A stretch of DNA of 64,000 nt from Methanothrix sp. (GTDB lineage Archaea; Halobacteriota; Methanosarcinia; Methanotrichales; Methanotrichaceae). The translations under genes and the position numbers were made by a program. Below the pieces are notes generated by a model. It was not told the origin of the DNA. It ran no database searches and saw only the letters and a program-made list of their open reading frames with translations. Below, piece by piece: positions 1-7,815 of this stretch. The stretch is taken from assembly GCA_026394555.1 (NCBI GenBank), contig JAPKXZ010000052.1, positions 37,376 through 101,375 on the forward strand, in the 5' to 3' direction. Position 1 is the stretch's first letter, and each line of letters opens with the position of its first letter.

Positions 1-2
1 TG

Positions 3-377
3 AAAGAGGCTGTGCCTTACATTGCATTAGGCATGATAGTGATGAACTTCTTTTACCTCTCCGGCTTGATGCGCCTGATAGGAGAGACCATGCGACCGGT
101 CGTTTCCGGCCTTTTAGGGCTGCCAAGCGACGCCGCGACGGCATTGATCATCGGTTTTTTGAGAAAGGATGTGGGGATCGGCATGTTCGCGCCCCTGGAT
201 ATGACGCCAGCGCAGTTGGTGGTTGCCTCTGTGGTGTTGGCTATGTATTTCCCCTGTGTGGCAACTTTCATGGTGATGCTCAAGGAGCTAGGCGTCTCTG
301 GAACCCTGAAATCTGTAGCATTGAGGCTGGTAGCGGCGCTCTTAGTAGGAACCTCTCTGCACTTCCTCCTGAATTGA
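3..377 (+). CDS. feoB: Ferrous iron transporter B, C-terminal fragment
   Basis: This is the 3' end of a gene that enters from before the window. The frame is open from base 3, so the ATG-like start of the ORF track is internal. The visible residues form hydrophobic segments typical of the FeoB C-terminal membrane (gate) domain, including the stretch LGLPSDAATALIIGFLRKD followed by GIGMFAPL. FeoB is a GTP-driven Fe(II) importer in the cytoplasmic membrane; its N-terminal G domain would lie upstream, outside the window. Iron uptake suits an organism with many Fe-S enzymes. The identification rests on about 125 residues, so the family is fairly sure but the full architecture is not visible. Confidence 0.8.
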   Translation, partial: KEAVPYIALGMIVMNFFYLSGLMRLIGETMRPVVSGLLGLPSDAATALIIGFLRKDVGIGMFAPLDMTPAQLVVASVVLAMYFPCVATFMVMLKELGVSGTLKSVALRLVAALLVGTSLHFLLN

Positions 378-412
378 GGCAAGGCGAACAATTCATAACC
401 GAACCATACAAA

Positions 413-421
413 AAATTTATA
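413..421 (+). promoter_or_regulatory. Candidate TATA box for the secreted cysteine-repeat protein
   Basis: The AT-rich string aaatttata lies about 60 bases before the ATG at 483, in a 105-base gap after feoB. A purine-rich ribosome site (gagaggga) precedes the ATG. The assignment is from archaeal TATA resemblance only. Confidence 0.3.
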
Positions 422-482
422 GGTAATGAATAGAGGTTATCAAGTGGTGATGAAAAGTAATAATAAATATTGAGAGGGAACA

Positions 483-1640
483 ATGAAAGCCGACCATTTA
501 CTACTTCGGATTGCTATAGCCACTCTCCTCCTTTGCAGCATATCTTTGGGAGGATTGGACCAGTCCGGAAATTCTGATGCAGAGAATCTGACTATTTCTG
601 AATTTAGCGCCCTGGCTCCGGCAAGCAGTCTGGAGAATGCATTCGTCGACACCAGCGAGCCTCCGGCGGCTTCAGAAGATGCGGGAACAGAGATTGCCGC
701 CTACACCGAGCAGGTTCCACCTATTACGGATCTAAAGAAGCTCATGCCTTCGGCTATTCTTAAGAGTCCTCCCAGGTACATGTATTACAACGGAGAATAC
801 CTGGGCTGGAACGACTTTACCACAAGCTTTCCCACTAACAATCCGGGCCTGTGGATAGAGAGAGCTGTTAGCTGGACACAATATGCCACACTGCCCTGGG
901 GCGGATGGACGAGAGAGCTGATCTATGTGCCGCAGGCGTCTCCCGTTACCATGTACGAGATTTATCCCAGCGGCTATGTCCTGGGATATAGCCTGGGATT
1001 GGTGCAGAGCGGATACTACTACATCTGGTATTATGCCGATACGCCCGGCAGGCACAGAAGCCTTTTTGCCACCAACAGCGGATACAGCAATGCCGTCATC
1101 ATCGATGTCTATGGCGCAGGCAATCATATCAAACCCAATCCACCAACCCCTAAAGAGCAGTGCGAGAAGAAACCCTATTGCCACTGGGTGAACAATAAGT
1201 GTCTGTGCACCATGCCTCCATTAACTGAAAAACAAAAGTGCGAACAGAGCGCCAACTGCGCCTGGGTCAATGGCCGGTGCAATTGCTTCATGCCCGAGCC
1301 TAAGCCTACTGAAAAGGAGAAATGCGAGCAGAATCCATTATGCGACTGGGTAAACGGTCAATGCCTCTGCCGAGGCCTGGATGACCCCGAAAAGAAGAAA
1401 TGCGAGCAGAGTGCGAACTGCGCCTGGGTTGATAACCGGTGCGACTGCTTCATGCCCAAGCCTGAACCGGAACCCGAGCCCATGCCAGGGCCCGTCCCCA
1501 ATCCATATCCTGAGCCGGAACCATTCAACCCGGCACCTAATCCGGTAGCAGAGTGCCAGCAATCCGGCTGCCAATGGACTAACGGCGGATGCGACTGCAA
1601 CAGCAATAATGGAGGTGGACAAGGAGATCTTACAATCTAG
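483..1640 (+). CDS. Secreted protein with five CxWV cysteine repeats
   Basis: I do not recognise a named family. Residues 1 to about 24 look like a signal peptide (basic start, LLLRIAIATLLLCSISLGG). A Tyr/Trp-rich globular region spans about residues 95-215 and resembles the protein at 40903-41646 (shared YPSG, then WYYADTPG versus WFFADKPG, then SNA/SNY before a final strand). The C-terminal part holds five short repeats of the form C-x5-C-x-W-x5-6-C-x-C, such as CEQSANCAWVNGRCNC, separated by proline/glutamate linkers (PEPEPEPMPGP). The six-residue spacing suggests disulfide-stabilised knots on an extracellular stalk. Probably surface-exposed or sheath-associated; that location is inferred. 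Confidence 0.75.
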   Translation: MKADHLLLRIAIATLLLCSISLGGLDQSGNSDAENLTISEFSALAPASSLENAFVDTSEPPAASEDAGTEIAAYTEQVPPITDLKKLMPSAILKSPPRYMYYNGEYLGWNDFTTSFPTNNPGLWIERAVSWTQYATLPWGGWTRELIYVPQASPVTMYEIYPSGYVLGYSLGLVQSGYYYIWYYADTPGRHRSLFATNSGYSNAVIIDVYGAGNHIKPNPPTPKEQCEKKPYCHWVNNKCLCTMPPLTEKQKCEQSANCAWVNGRCNCFMPEPKPTEKEKCEQNPLCDWVNGQCLCRGLDDPEKKKCEQSANCAWVDNRCDCFMPKPEPEPEPMPGPVPNPYPEPEPFNPAPNPVAECQQSGCQWTNGGCDCNSNNGGGQGDLTI

Positions 1641-1648
1641 TGAGAGAC

Positions 1649-1680
1649 AATTTAATTTTTTTTAAAAAAAAATTAAATTA
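1649..1680 (+). terminator. AT-only inverted repeat with oligo-T, likely terminator
   Basis: The sequence aatttaattttttttaaaaaaaaattaaatt is an almost perfect palindrome with an 8-T run, directly after the stop at 1640. Archaeal termination favours T-runs, so it probably ends the upstream transcript. Confidence 0.45.
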
Positions 1681-1727
1681 GGTCGATGCAGAGAACGTGA
1701 GTTAGAATAAAATAGCCGGAGAATATA

Positions 1728-3293
1728 GTGGCTCTCCAAAGTATGATCTCTCTCGACTCTCTTCCTCACAATCCCGGATGCTATCTTTTCAGAGACGGCC
1801 AGGGCACGGTGATCTACGTAGGCAAAGCCCGCGATCTCAAGAAGCGGGTCGCCAATTATTTTCAGAAGCAGGATCACGGTCCCAGGACAGAGGCCCTCAT
1901 CTATGCAGCAAAAAATGTGAACTATATCGTCACCAACACCGAAGTCGAAGCTCTGCTGCTGGAAAACACCCTTATCAAGAAGCATCTGCCCCGCTACAAT
2001 ATCAAGCTCAAAGACTCCTCTCGTTATGCTTGCATAGAGCTTACAGAAGAGCGATTCCCGCGCATCAGAATCTCCCGCAAGGCCACAGGCAAGGGCTCGT
2101 TCTTCGGCCCCTTCACCTCCGCCCAGGAGAGGACATTCGTCTATCAGCTTGTGCGCAAGACCTTTGGTCTACGCACCTGCAAAAGGCTGCCCAAGCGAGC
2201 ATGCCTGCGCTACCACCTGGGCCACTGCACGGCTCCATGTCTAGGCAAGATCGGAGAGGAGGACTACCAGGAAAGGGTAGAAAGGGCAGCCTCGGCCCTG
2301 GGTGGCAAAACGGGAGAGCTGGTCGAATCTCTGCAAAGGGAGATGGGGGAGCTCTCCGCCCGGCAGGAGTTCGAGAGAGCAATGGAGCTACGTGATGAGA
2401 TCGCAGCTTTGCGGCACCTTCAGGAGAGGCAGCAGGTGGAGAAAAACCGCAAGTACGATCAGGACGTTATCAGCTATCAGGTGGACGGTTCCAGTGTCTT
2501 TCTCATGCTATTCAAGGTCTACCGTGGCACTTTAGAGGGAAAAGAGGACTACGTCTTTGCCCAGAGCGAGAACTTCCTGGAGGAATTCCTGGTGCAGTAC
2601 TACTCGGAGCATGAGCCGCCTGAGGAGCTGATAATGGAAGAGCCGTTGGATATGTCTCTGGTGGATTTTCTCTCCCACGTGAAGGGCAAAAAGGTGCACG
2701 TCACCGTCCCCAAGCAGGGTGAAAAGAAGGAGCTCTTGGAGCTGGCCAAAAAGAATGTAGAGATCGGCTTTTTTGGTGACAGAATGAAGATGCTGGCCCT
2801 GCAGGAGGCGCTCCGTCTTCCTAAGACTCCCCAGGTCATTGAATGTTTCGACATCTCACACTTGGCCGGCACCTTTTCGGTAGGCTCCATGGTGCAGTTT
2901 CGGGGAGGCAGGCCGGACAAGAGCAACTACCGGCGCTTCAAAATCAAGGAGGTGCAGGGCGTGGATGATTTCGCCTCAATTGCTGAGATAGTTCGCCGCC
3001 GCTACACCCGCCAGAAGGAGGGCAGCCTGGAGCTGCCCGACCTCATTGTTATCGACGGAGGCAAGGGGCAGCTATCCTTTGCGCTGGCCGAGCTAAGAGA
3101 GCTGCGGCTTAAGATTCCCATCATCTCTCTGGCCAAGGGCGAGGAGGAGATCTACGTGCCGGGCCGGGAGGGACCGTTGCAGATCAAGAAGAATGATAAG
3201 GCATCGCTCTATGTGCAGGAGATCAGAGACGAAGCGCACCGGTTTGCCATCGCCTACAACCGATTGCTGCGAAAGAAGGCGATATCGGATTGA
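1728..3293 (+). CDS. uvrC: Excinuclease ABC subunit C, without the C-terminal HhH domain
   Basis: UvrC makes the two incisions around bulky lesions in nucleotide excision repair. The N-terminal GIY-YIG-type nuclease is seen at residues about 12-90 (NPGCYLF, then VIYVGKA). A cysteine set (RTCKRLPKRACLRYHLGHCTAPC) follows at about 145-170, a UVR motif for UvrB binding at about 205-240, and the RNase H-like nuclease at about 360-500 (VIECFDISH, LIVIDGGKGQL, DEAHRFAI). The protein stops just after DEAHRFAI at 521 residues, whereas the usual bacterial protein of about 600 carries a tandem helix-hairpin-helix there. The start is GTG at 1728; ATG at 1743 is an alternative. uvrA and uvrB are not in the window. 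Confidence 0.93.
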   Translation: MALQSMISLDSLPHNPGCYLFRDGQGTVIYVGKARDLKKRVANYFQKQDHGPRTEALIYAAKNVNYIVTNTEVEALLLENTLIKKHLPRYNIKLKDSSRYACIELTEERFPRIRISRKATGKGSFFGPFTSAQERTFVYQLVRKTFGLRTCKRLPKRACLRYHLGHCTAPCLGKIGEEDYQERVERAASALGGKTGELVESLQREMGELSARQEFERAMELRDEIAALRHLQERQQVEKNRKYDQDVISYQVDGSSVFLMLFKVYRGTLEGKEDYVFAQSENFLEEFLVQYYSEHEPPEELIMEEPLDMSLVDFLSHVKGKKVHVTVPKQGEKKELLELAKKNVEIGFFGDRMKMLALQEALRLPKTPQVIECFDISHLAGTFSVGSMVQFRGGRPDKSNYRRFKIKEVQGVDDFASIAEIVRRRYTRQKEGSLELPDLIVIDGGKGQLSFALAELRELRLKIPIISLAKGEEEIYVPGREGPLQIKKNDKASLYVQEIRDEAHRFAIAYNRLLRKKAISD

Positions 3294-3309
3294 ATCGTAT
3301 GCATACGAT
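3294..3309. repeat. 16-base perfect palindrome after uvrC
   Basis: The string atcgtatgcatacgat reads the same on both strands and touches the uvrC stop codon. It is followed by a single accacaaaggcac string, the same head sequence that marks the R1 repeats further on. Possible hairpin terminator or protein site. Confidence 0.4.
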
Positions 3310-3425
3310 CACCACAAAGGCACAACGCTTACAAAGTACGCCCAAAGATGATTCCGGGGGCTACGTACCCCTGGAATATCAAAAGTCTGTTGCCTGCCCA
3401 AAAAATGCAGCAAAGGGCCGAATTT

Positions 3426-3749
3426 CTATTTCTCCAGTATTTCATACAATATCTTCATGCCCTTGGTGAAGGGAGGCATTCCTGAAGTTAGCAGAACCAC
3501 TCTCAGGACATCTACAATCTCGTCCTTGGTGATGCCAAGCTCCAACATGCCGCTCATCATCTGCTTCTTGGTGGCCCGGTCGTCGGAGGTGGCGGCATTT
3601 ATGCCTATGGCAATCAGCTTCTGGGCCTTGTAGTCCAAGGCTTTGCCAGTGTAGATGGCCTCGTTTAGTCCAACGATGGCTTTGTAGAGGTCGGGATATT
3701 CAGTCTTGGTCTTGGCCATGCCTTCGCCAAAGAAAACTTCTTCTTTCAT
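3426..3749 (-). CDS. Carboxymuconolactone decarboxylase/AhpD-like protein lacking the CxxC pair
   Basis: At 107 residues this fits the small single-domain AhpD/CMD fold, an all-helical family that includes peroxidase-linked disulfide reductases and decarboxylases. The characteristic YKAQKLIAIGINAA helix is present at about residues 42-55. Where peroxidase-type members have C-x-x-C-x3-H, this one reads AATSDDRATKKQM, with no cysteine. Disulfide chemistry is therefore unlikely and a structural or decarboxylase-like role remains open. The gene stands alone on the minus strand between uvrC and the repeat island. A second family member with the cysteines intact lies at 18878-19333. Confidence 0.75.
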   Translation of the reverse strand: MKEEVFFGEGMAKTKTEYPDLYKAIVGLNEAIYTGKALDYKAQKLIAIGINAATSDDRATKKQMMSGMLELGITKDEIVDVLRVVLLTSGMPPFTKGMKILYEILEK

Positions 3750-3814
3750 TCTTGATTCACCTTAATACTATAATTCGTTCTTGCATTTTATAGTTTTCTG
3801 CATAGTTTTTTTTC

Positions 3815-4195
3815 TGATACTATTAATATTAGCGTATAATTATATCCAGCAACTACGGACCAAACCACAAAGGCACGAAGGCACAAAGGACGCGCAAAAA
3901 TATTCTGGACATTTCTCCTGCTTAGCGATCCTTGCGGGGCTGTGGGCAACAGCGCCCGGTTGCCGTTCGACCGTGGCTGCCCTGGGAAGCGGGATGCGCT
4001 CGTGGCCTGCCGCTCGTGGGCCGTCCGGGGTTGTTGCGTGGTCGTCAGGGCGGGCAGGAGACCGGTCGGGCTGAGATCACGAGTTCACGCGAAGGCGCGA
4101 AGCCGCGAAGTTCCGATGAGAAAATGACAATTTTTCGCCAGAGCCCTCGGGCCGCGTCGGTGGAGCCGTTTCTCGGCAGGGTGGGCTACCCATTG
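3815..4195 (+). repeat. R1 mosaic repeat, copy A
   Basis: This is a gene-free GC-rich stretch after an AT-rich lead (ctattaatattagcgtataattat). It contains the head accacaaaggcacgaaggcac, then gtgggcaacagcgcccggttgccg, a gtcagggcgggcagga module, and a final module with gccctcgggccgcgtcggtgga. The same blocks recur, in varied combinations, at five further places up to 9.8 kb. Reading frames are broken in all copies, so conservation is at the DNA level. Confidence 0.75.
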
Positions 4196-4267
4196 TGTAG
4201 CATATTTCGCTCATGGATGAAAAGCTGACATAAACTTTTAATAATCATAATATGAATTTACAAATTC

Positions 4268-4597
4268 GTGAATGCAAAAGGCCAGGTAGAACTCGCCGAC
4301 ATAAAAGAAGCCATTGAGGTAGGTAAAGTCAGAATAACCGATCATGCCTATGAAGAAGCCAATGCCGACCGGCTCAAGTTCGATGAGGTCTATTTTTCGG
4401 CTTTAAACGGAGTTGTTATTGAAGAATACCTTGATGATTCACCCTACCCAAGCGTTCTCATATTTGGTCAAACCTTTGGCGGCGATCCCGTTCACAGCGT
4501 TTGGGCTTATAATGAAAAGAAGCAATGGACAGTCCTGATCACAGTCTATCGGCCTGACCCAAGTCGATGGATCGACTGCAAAGTGAGGAAGAAATGA
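4268..4597 (+). CDS. DUF4258-type protein, probable toxin of a TA pair
   Basis: The protein has 109 residues. The pattern ITDHAYEEANADRL followed by a VIEEYLDDSPYPSVLI strand matches the DUF4258 family, whose members sit next to YgiT-type zinc-finger genes and are presumed RelE-fold RNases. The GTG start at 4268 gives MNAKGQ. The 3' end overlaps the next gene by an ATGA junction, so the two are translated as a couple, with toxin first. The toxic activity is inferred from the family and from this arrangement, not from identified catalytic residues. Confidence 0.75.
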   Translation: MNAKGQVELADIKEAIEVGKVRITDHAYEEANADRLKFDEVYFSALNGVVIEEYLDDSPYPSVLIFGQTFGGDPVHSVWAYNEKKQWTVLITVYRPDPSRWIDCKVRKK

Positions 4598-4842
4598 ATT
4601 CGATGCCTTTTGAAAGATGCCCTGTCTGTGGTGGCGATCTGGTAGAAAAAGAAGTTGAAAAAGTCTTGCGAGGAGGCGTCAATACTGCTGTTCTGAAGGT
4701 TAGCGCTGAGTTGTGCCTGCGTTGCGGAGAGAGGTTGTACTCGCAGGAGACCGTGAGAAGATTTGAAAGAATCAGAGCCAAACTAGAGCGACAGGAAACG
4801 GGAGAGTTTCAGGCCATCGGCGTTTCATATCAGGTGGCGTAA
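4594..4842 (+). CDS. YgiT-type zinc-finger protein, probable antitoxin
   Basis: The start at 4594 (MNSMPFERCPVCGG) is preferred to the longer ORF start at 4567 because it gives an ATGA overlap with the preceding gene. The protein has 82 residues with two Zn-binding pairs, CPVCGG near residue 8 and CLRCGE near 45, followed by the helical tail SQETVRRFERIRAKL. Proteins of this kind pair with DUF4258 or MqsR-like toxins and usually bind DNA through a C-terminal helix-turn-helix. That domain is absent or very short here, so autoregulation is uncertain. Confidence 0.75.
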   Translation: MNSMPFERCPVCGGDLVEKEVEKVLRGGVNTAVLKVSAELCLRCGERLYSQETVRRFERIRAKLERQETGEFQAIGVSYQVA

Positions 4843-4884
4843 TTCAAGAACAAAGCTATTTGACAGTCCTGCCTTCTGCCTTGT

Positions 4885-5467
4885 TCGCGTTATGTTGCCT
4901 GTGGACCGGGCACGCAGTAGGCCCGGCCGGGCCTGAGGGCCAGGAAGAGCTGGACTATGGTAAGGGTTTCCGGGTGCAGAATTTGGGAAGCAATGCCGTC
5001 GGTTCGCTATTACTATTAGCGGATAATTATAACCATACAACTAACGATTTCACCACAGAGGCACAGAGGACGCACAGAGACTTTTAAAAACAATTCCTGG
5101 CAGTCTCCAGCATCGTTATCCTTGAGGGGTTGTGGGCGGCAGCGCCCGGTAGCCGTTCGACCGTGGCTGTCCGGCAAGCAGGGCTGCGCTCGTGGGCGCC
5201 GCCTTTGGGCCCAGCCTCGGGCCGCGTCGGTGGAGTCGTTTCTCGGCAAAGGTTATCCGGGTACAATGGCGCCGTCCGCCAGGCGGGCCCGCATGTGCAC
5301 GCGCTCGCGCTCGGGGGCAGGGGGCCGGTCGGGCCTGATCTCGGGAAGAGTCGGGCCGGAGTAAACAGCTTTTCGGGCGCTGGATTAGGAAAGCAATGCC
5401 TTCGGTTCGTTATTAATATTAGGGGATAATTGGAACCTAACAGCTACGGCTAACCACAAAGGCACAA
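4885..5467 (+). repeat. R1 mosaic repeat, copy B
   Basis: A 628-base gene-free gap is mostly filled by this copy. It opens with a ggcccggccgggcctgagggccagg block. Then comes the AT-rich lead ttactattagcggataattataacc, the head accacagaggcacagagg, the gggcggcagcgcccgg block, the gcctcgggccgcgtcggtgg block and a second, shorter lead plus head (gttattaatattaggggataatt ... accacaaaggcacaaag) just before hicA1. No coding sequence can be supported inside it. Confidence 0.75.
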
Positions 5468-5471
5468 AGAA

Positions 5472-5696
5472 TTATGCTACATCAAACCATTCTTCACGAC
5501 TGATTCCAGCTCGCTTCAGGATCCTCTGCAATAGATCCACACTGATATTGCTGCCATGAGGATTGGGAATGCGCGTCTCTACCAGTCCCCTGGACATATA
5601 CTCATGATCTGCTCCAGGGTAAGGGCCGACAAATCCCAATTTACTCAATCGTTTAATCAGCTCACGTCTTGAAACCGGCACAAGTTTATTCGACAA
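5472..5696 (-). CDS. hicA: HicA-type toxin, copy 1
   Basis: The protein has 74 residues from a TTG start at 5696 (LSNKLVPVSRRELIKRL). HicA is a small double-stranded-RNA-binding-fold mRNA interferase. The typical pattern is seen: VSRRELIKRLSKLGF, GADHEYM containing the active-site histidine, IPNPHG, then a DLLQRILKRAGI helix. The ORF track start at 5729 lies deep inside hicB1. All three hicA copies in the island support the TTG start because each then overlaps its hicB by the same 11 bases. It is second in the hicB-hicA operon, which reads toward copy B of R1. Confidence 0.85.
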   Translation of the reverse strand: MSNKLVPVSRRELIKRLSKLGFVGPYPGADHEYMSRGLVETRIPNPHGSNISVDLLQRILKRAGISREEWFDVA

Positions 5697-5943
5697 TGGA
5701 GACCGGCTCCGCAGACGCATTAATAACATAGCCGCCTATTGCAGGTATGGGATGACCAAGTCTCAGCTTTAAAGCAATCCAGCCCTCGATAACGCTCTGT
5801 AGTTCCTTACGACATTCTTCAAGAGTTTTACCTGTTGACCAAACACCCTGCAGTTCGGGAACCTCGCCATAATAGGGCTTAGGGTCATCGATGATTTCGT
5901 AGGTGGCCCTTTCCATAGCCGCCAAGATGTATTCTCCAAACAT
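5686..5943 (-). CDS. hicB: HicB-type antitoxin, copy 1
   Basis: This 85-residue partner of hicA1 has the partial RNase H-like fold of HicB: ATYEIIDDPKPYYGEVPEL, then GVWSTGKTLEECRKEL and WIALKLRLGHPIP. No C-terminal DNA-binding domain is visible, so the pair may need another route for autoregulation. It precedes and overlaps hicA1 by 11 bases. The sequence is closely related to hicB2 and hicB3, which indicates local duplication. Confidence 0.85.
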   Translation of the reverse strand: MFGEYILAAMERATYEIIDDPKPYYGEVPELQGVWSTGKTLEECRKELQSVIEGWIALKLRLGHPIPAIGGYVINASAEPVSIVE

Positions 5944-6029
5944 TAACAGGGTTATCAGTAGTGATAAGATTATAGCCTTTCGCTTCCTATCTTCTCAGAA
6001 ATCCAATCAATCTTCCTGGGATTTGCTGA

Positions 6030-6205
6030 TGATTCGCTTTGCCCGGCTCCCGGCTGCGTTCGTGGCAGCTGCCATCGGGCCGGGCCGTTCGGGGTTGCGG
6101 CGCTGTTGTCAGGGGGAGCTGGCTTGTCTGACAAGCGCTAGCATTCGGGGGCGGGAGGCCCGGTCGGGCCTGAGGGTCAGATGGAGCCCTTCTGCTGGAT
6201 TATAT
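6030..6205 (+). repeat. R1 mosaic repeat, copy C (short)
   Basis: Only the middle blocks are present: ggctcccggctgcgttcgtgg, gggccgttcggggttgcggcgctgttgtcaggg and cccggtcgggcctgagggtcag. The accacaaaggcac head and the AT-rich lead are missing. It separates hicBA pairs 1 and 2. Confidence 0.65.
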
Positions 6206-6219
6206 ATATTCAAAACCTC

Positions 6220-6447
6220 TTACTTTGAATCAAGCCAATCCTGCCGAGAAAGGGCTGCTTGCTTTAGTATTCTGGTTATCAGGCTGGCACCAATATCTTC
6301 ATCACGATGTGAATTGGGGATTATTATCGAGATGTCTCCTTTGGCCATGACCTCGTGTTTAGATCCTGGGTAGGGGCCATCAAATCCTAATTTCCTTAAT
6401 CGTCTTATGAGCTCACGTCGTGAGACGGGGGAAAGCTTATTCGACAA
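6220..6447 (-). CDS. hicA: HicA-type toxin, copy 2
   Basis: The protein has 75 residues from TTG at 6447 (LSNKLSPVSRRELIRRL). It keeps GSKHEVM with the catalytic-position histidine, a two-residue longer turn (GDISIIIPNSHRDEDIG) and the C-terminal helix LITRILKQAAL. It overlaps hicB2 by 11 bases. It is closest to copy 1, which supports recent tandem duplication of the whole operon. Confidence 0.85.
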   Translation of the reverse strand: MSNKLSPVSRRELIRRLRKLGFDGPYPGSKHEVMAKGDISIIIPNSHRDEDIGASLITRILKQAALSRQDWLDSK

Positions 6448-6700
6448 CGCTGATCGGCTCCGATGAGATGGCGATTGTTGTTCCACCGATAGAAGGAATA
6501 GATCTTCCTGTCCTAAGGCGGAACGCTATCCAATCTTCGAGAGCACTCATAAGGTCATCCCGACAAGCCTCAAGCGTCTTTCCTGATGCCCATACGCCCT
6601 GAATCTCAGGGATCTCGCCATAAAATGGCTCAGGATCGTCGATTATCTCGTAGGTCGCTTTATCCATTGCCGCTTTAATGTACTCTGCAAACATCAGCAT
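6437..6700 (-). CDS. hicB: HicB-type antitoxin, copy 2
   Basis: The protein has 87 residues (85 if it starts at MFAEY, 6694). It has the ATYEIIDDPEPFYGEIPEI strand region and the GVWASGKTLEACRDDL helix shared with the other two hicB genes. It should neutralise HicA2; cross-talk among the three pairs is possible but unproven. Confidence 0.85.
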   Translation of the reverse strand: MLMFAEYIKAAMDKATYEIIDDPEPFYGEIPEIQGVWASGKTLEACRDDLMSALEDWIAFRLRTGRSIPSIGGTTIAISSEPISVVE

Positions 6701-6784
6701 AATTGTGATCCATGATCAGATAAAGCCTTTCGCTCTTCTTAGCCTTTGAAGCTGCTCTTTTCTTACGCCTAAAGTCTCGCTGAC

Positions 6785-7475
6785 TGTCCGCCGCCCGTGG
6801 GCCGGGCAGTCCGGGCTTGCTGCGATGTTGACATGGCGGGCGGGATTGCTAGTCAAGCGCTCGTATCAGGGGGCAAGAGGCCGGTCGGGCCTGGAGCCAG
6901 GAGGAGCTGGAGTCCGGCTGAGGCGGCTTCTTCGGGGGGGCCGGATTTTGGAAACGATGACGATTTGCGGTTACTATTAACTGAAAATTATAGCAGAACA
7001 ACTAACGATCTCACCACAGAGCTCACAGAGCGCACAGAGGACGCGCAGAGTGTCTTGAAAAGAATTCCCGGCAGTCTCCAGCATCGCTATCATTGCTTGG
7101 CGGTGGGCGGCAGCGCCCGGTTGCCGCTCGACCGTGGCTGCCCGGCAAGCAGGGCTGCGCTCGTGGCTCGTCGCCCTCGAGCCGGGCCGTTCGGAGTTGC
7201 GGCGCTGTTGTCAGGGCGGGCTGGATCGCCTGACAAGCACTCGTGCTGAGGGGAGAGGAGGCTGGTCGGGCTGAGATCACGAGTTCACGCGAAGGCGCGA
7301 AGATCCGATAAGAGAAGGACAATTTTTCTCCAGAGCCCTCGGGCTGCGTCGGTGGAGTCGTTTCTCGGCAAAGGCCATCCGGGGACAGGGCACCGTTCGC
7401 CAAGCGGGCCTGCATGTGCACGCGCTCGCACTCGGGCGCGGGTGGCCCGGTCGGGCCTGGTATCTGGTTGAAATG
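6785..7475 (+). repeat. R1 mosaic repeat, copy D (long)
   Basis: This fills most of an 830-base gap. Blocks in order: a gtgggccgggcagtccgggc block, gccggtcgggcctggagccagg, the AT lead ttactattaactgaaaattata, the head accacagagctcacagag, cggcagcgcccggttgccgctcgaccgtggctgcc, gccgggccgttcggagttgcgg, then cacgagttcacgcgaaggcg and gccctcgggctgcgtcggtggag. ORF-track entries across it are chance frames over the repeat. Confidence 0.75.
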
Positions 7476-7530
7476 AACCCTGGATGAGGCAGGTTTCTAC
7501 TTGAACTGGCTCATTAGAGATGATGGCAAA

Positions 7531-7815
7531 TTAGTAAACTTCGTCGTGCGTGCCAACTGCTTCAAGCAGGATGATCTCTTCTTGAGTCTTGGGATCTCGC
7601 ACGAACTCAAATACGATGCGATATTCGAAATCGATCGTACAAGCCCAAGAACCTGCCAAGTCCCCTTTCAATTTATGAGTATGAAGAGAGATGTGTTGTG
7701 GATCAGTAGCGAGCAGTTTCAGTGCATGTTCAATTTTCTCTTGCAGATCAGGCCTGCGTCGTATTGAGTGCTTGAAAGACCTTTTGAAGCCAGGGCTCCA
7801 GACAAGAGTATTCAA
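7531..7815 (-). CDS. RelE/YafQ-type mRNA interferase toxin
   Basis: The protein has 94 residues with the RelE-superfamily layout: a helical N-terminus (SPGFKRSFKHSIRRRPDL), THKLKGDLAGSWACTIDFEYRIVF in the core strands, and a C-terminal GTHDEVY. The HxL-L-x-G...RI(V/I) pattern and final histidine are typical of YafQ/YoeB-like ribosome-dependent RNases. The start overlaps the end of the antitoxin gene by ATGA, giving antitoxin-then-toxin order. Confidence 0.85.
   Translation of the reverse strand: MNTLVWSPGFKRSFKHSIRRRPDLQEKIEHALKLLATDPQHISLHTHKLKGDLAGSWACTIDFEYRIVFEFVRDPKTQEEIILLEAVGTHDEVY

Noticed and set aside
3932-4228. Overlapping ORFs in the R1 repeats (for example SARLPLDRGCPASRAALVARR in several copies) as a conserved small protein
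   Set aside because: The same DNA is open in several frames because it is GC-rich, the frames break at different places in each copy, and no consistent start or ribosome site exists. Conservation is of the repeat DNA.
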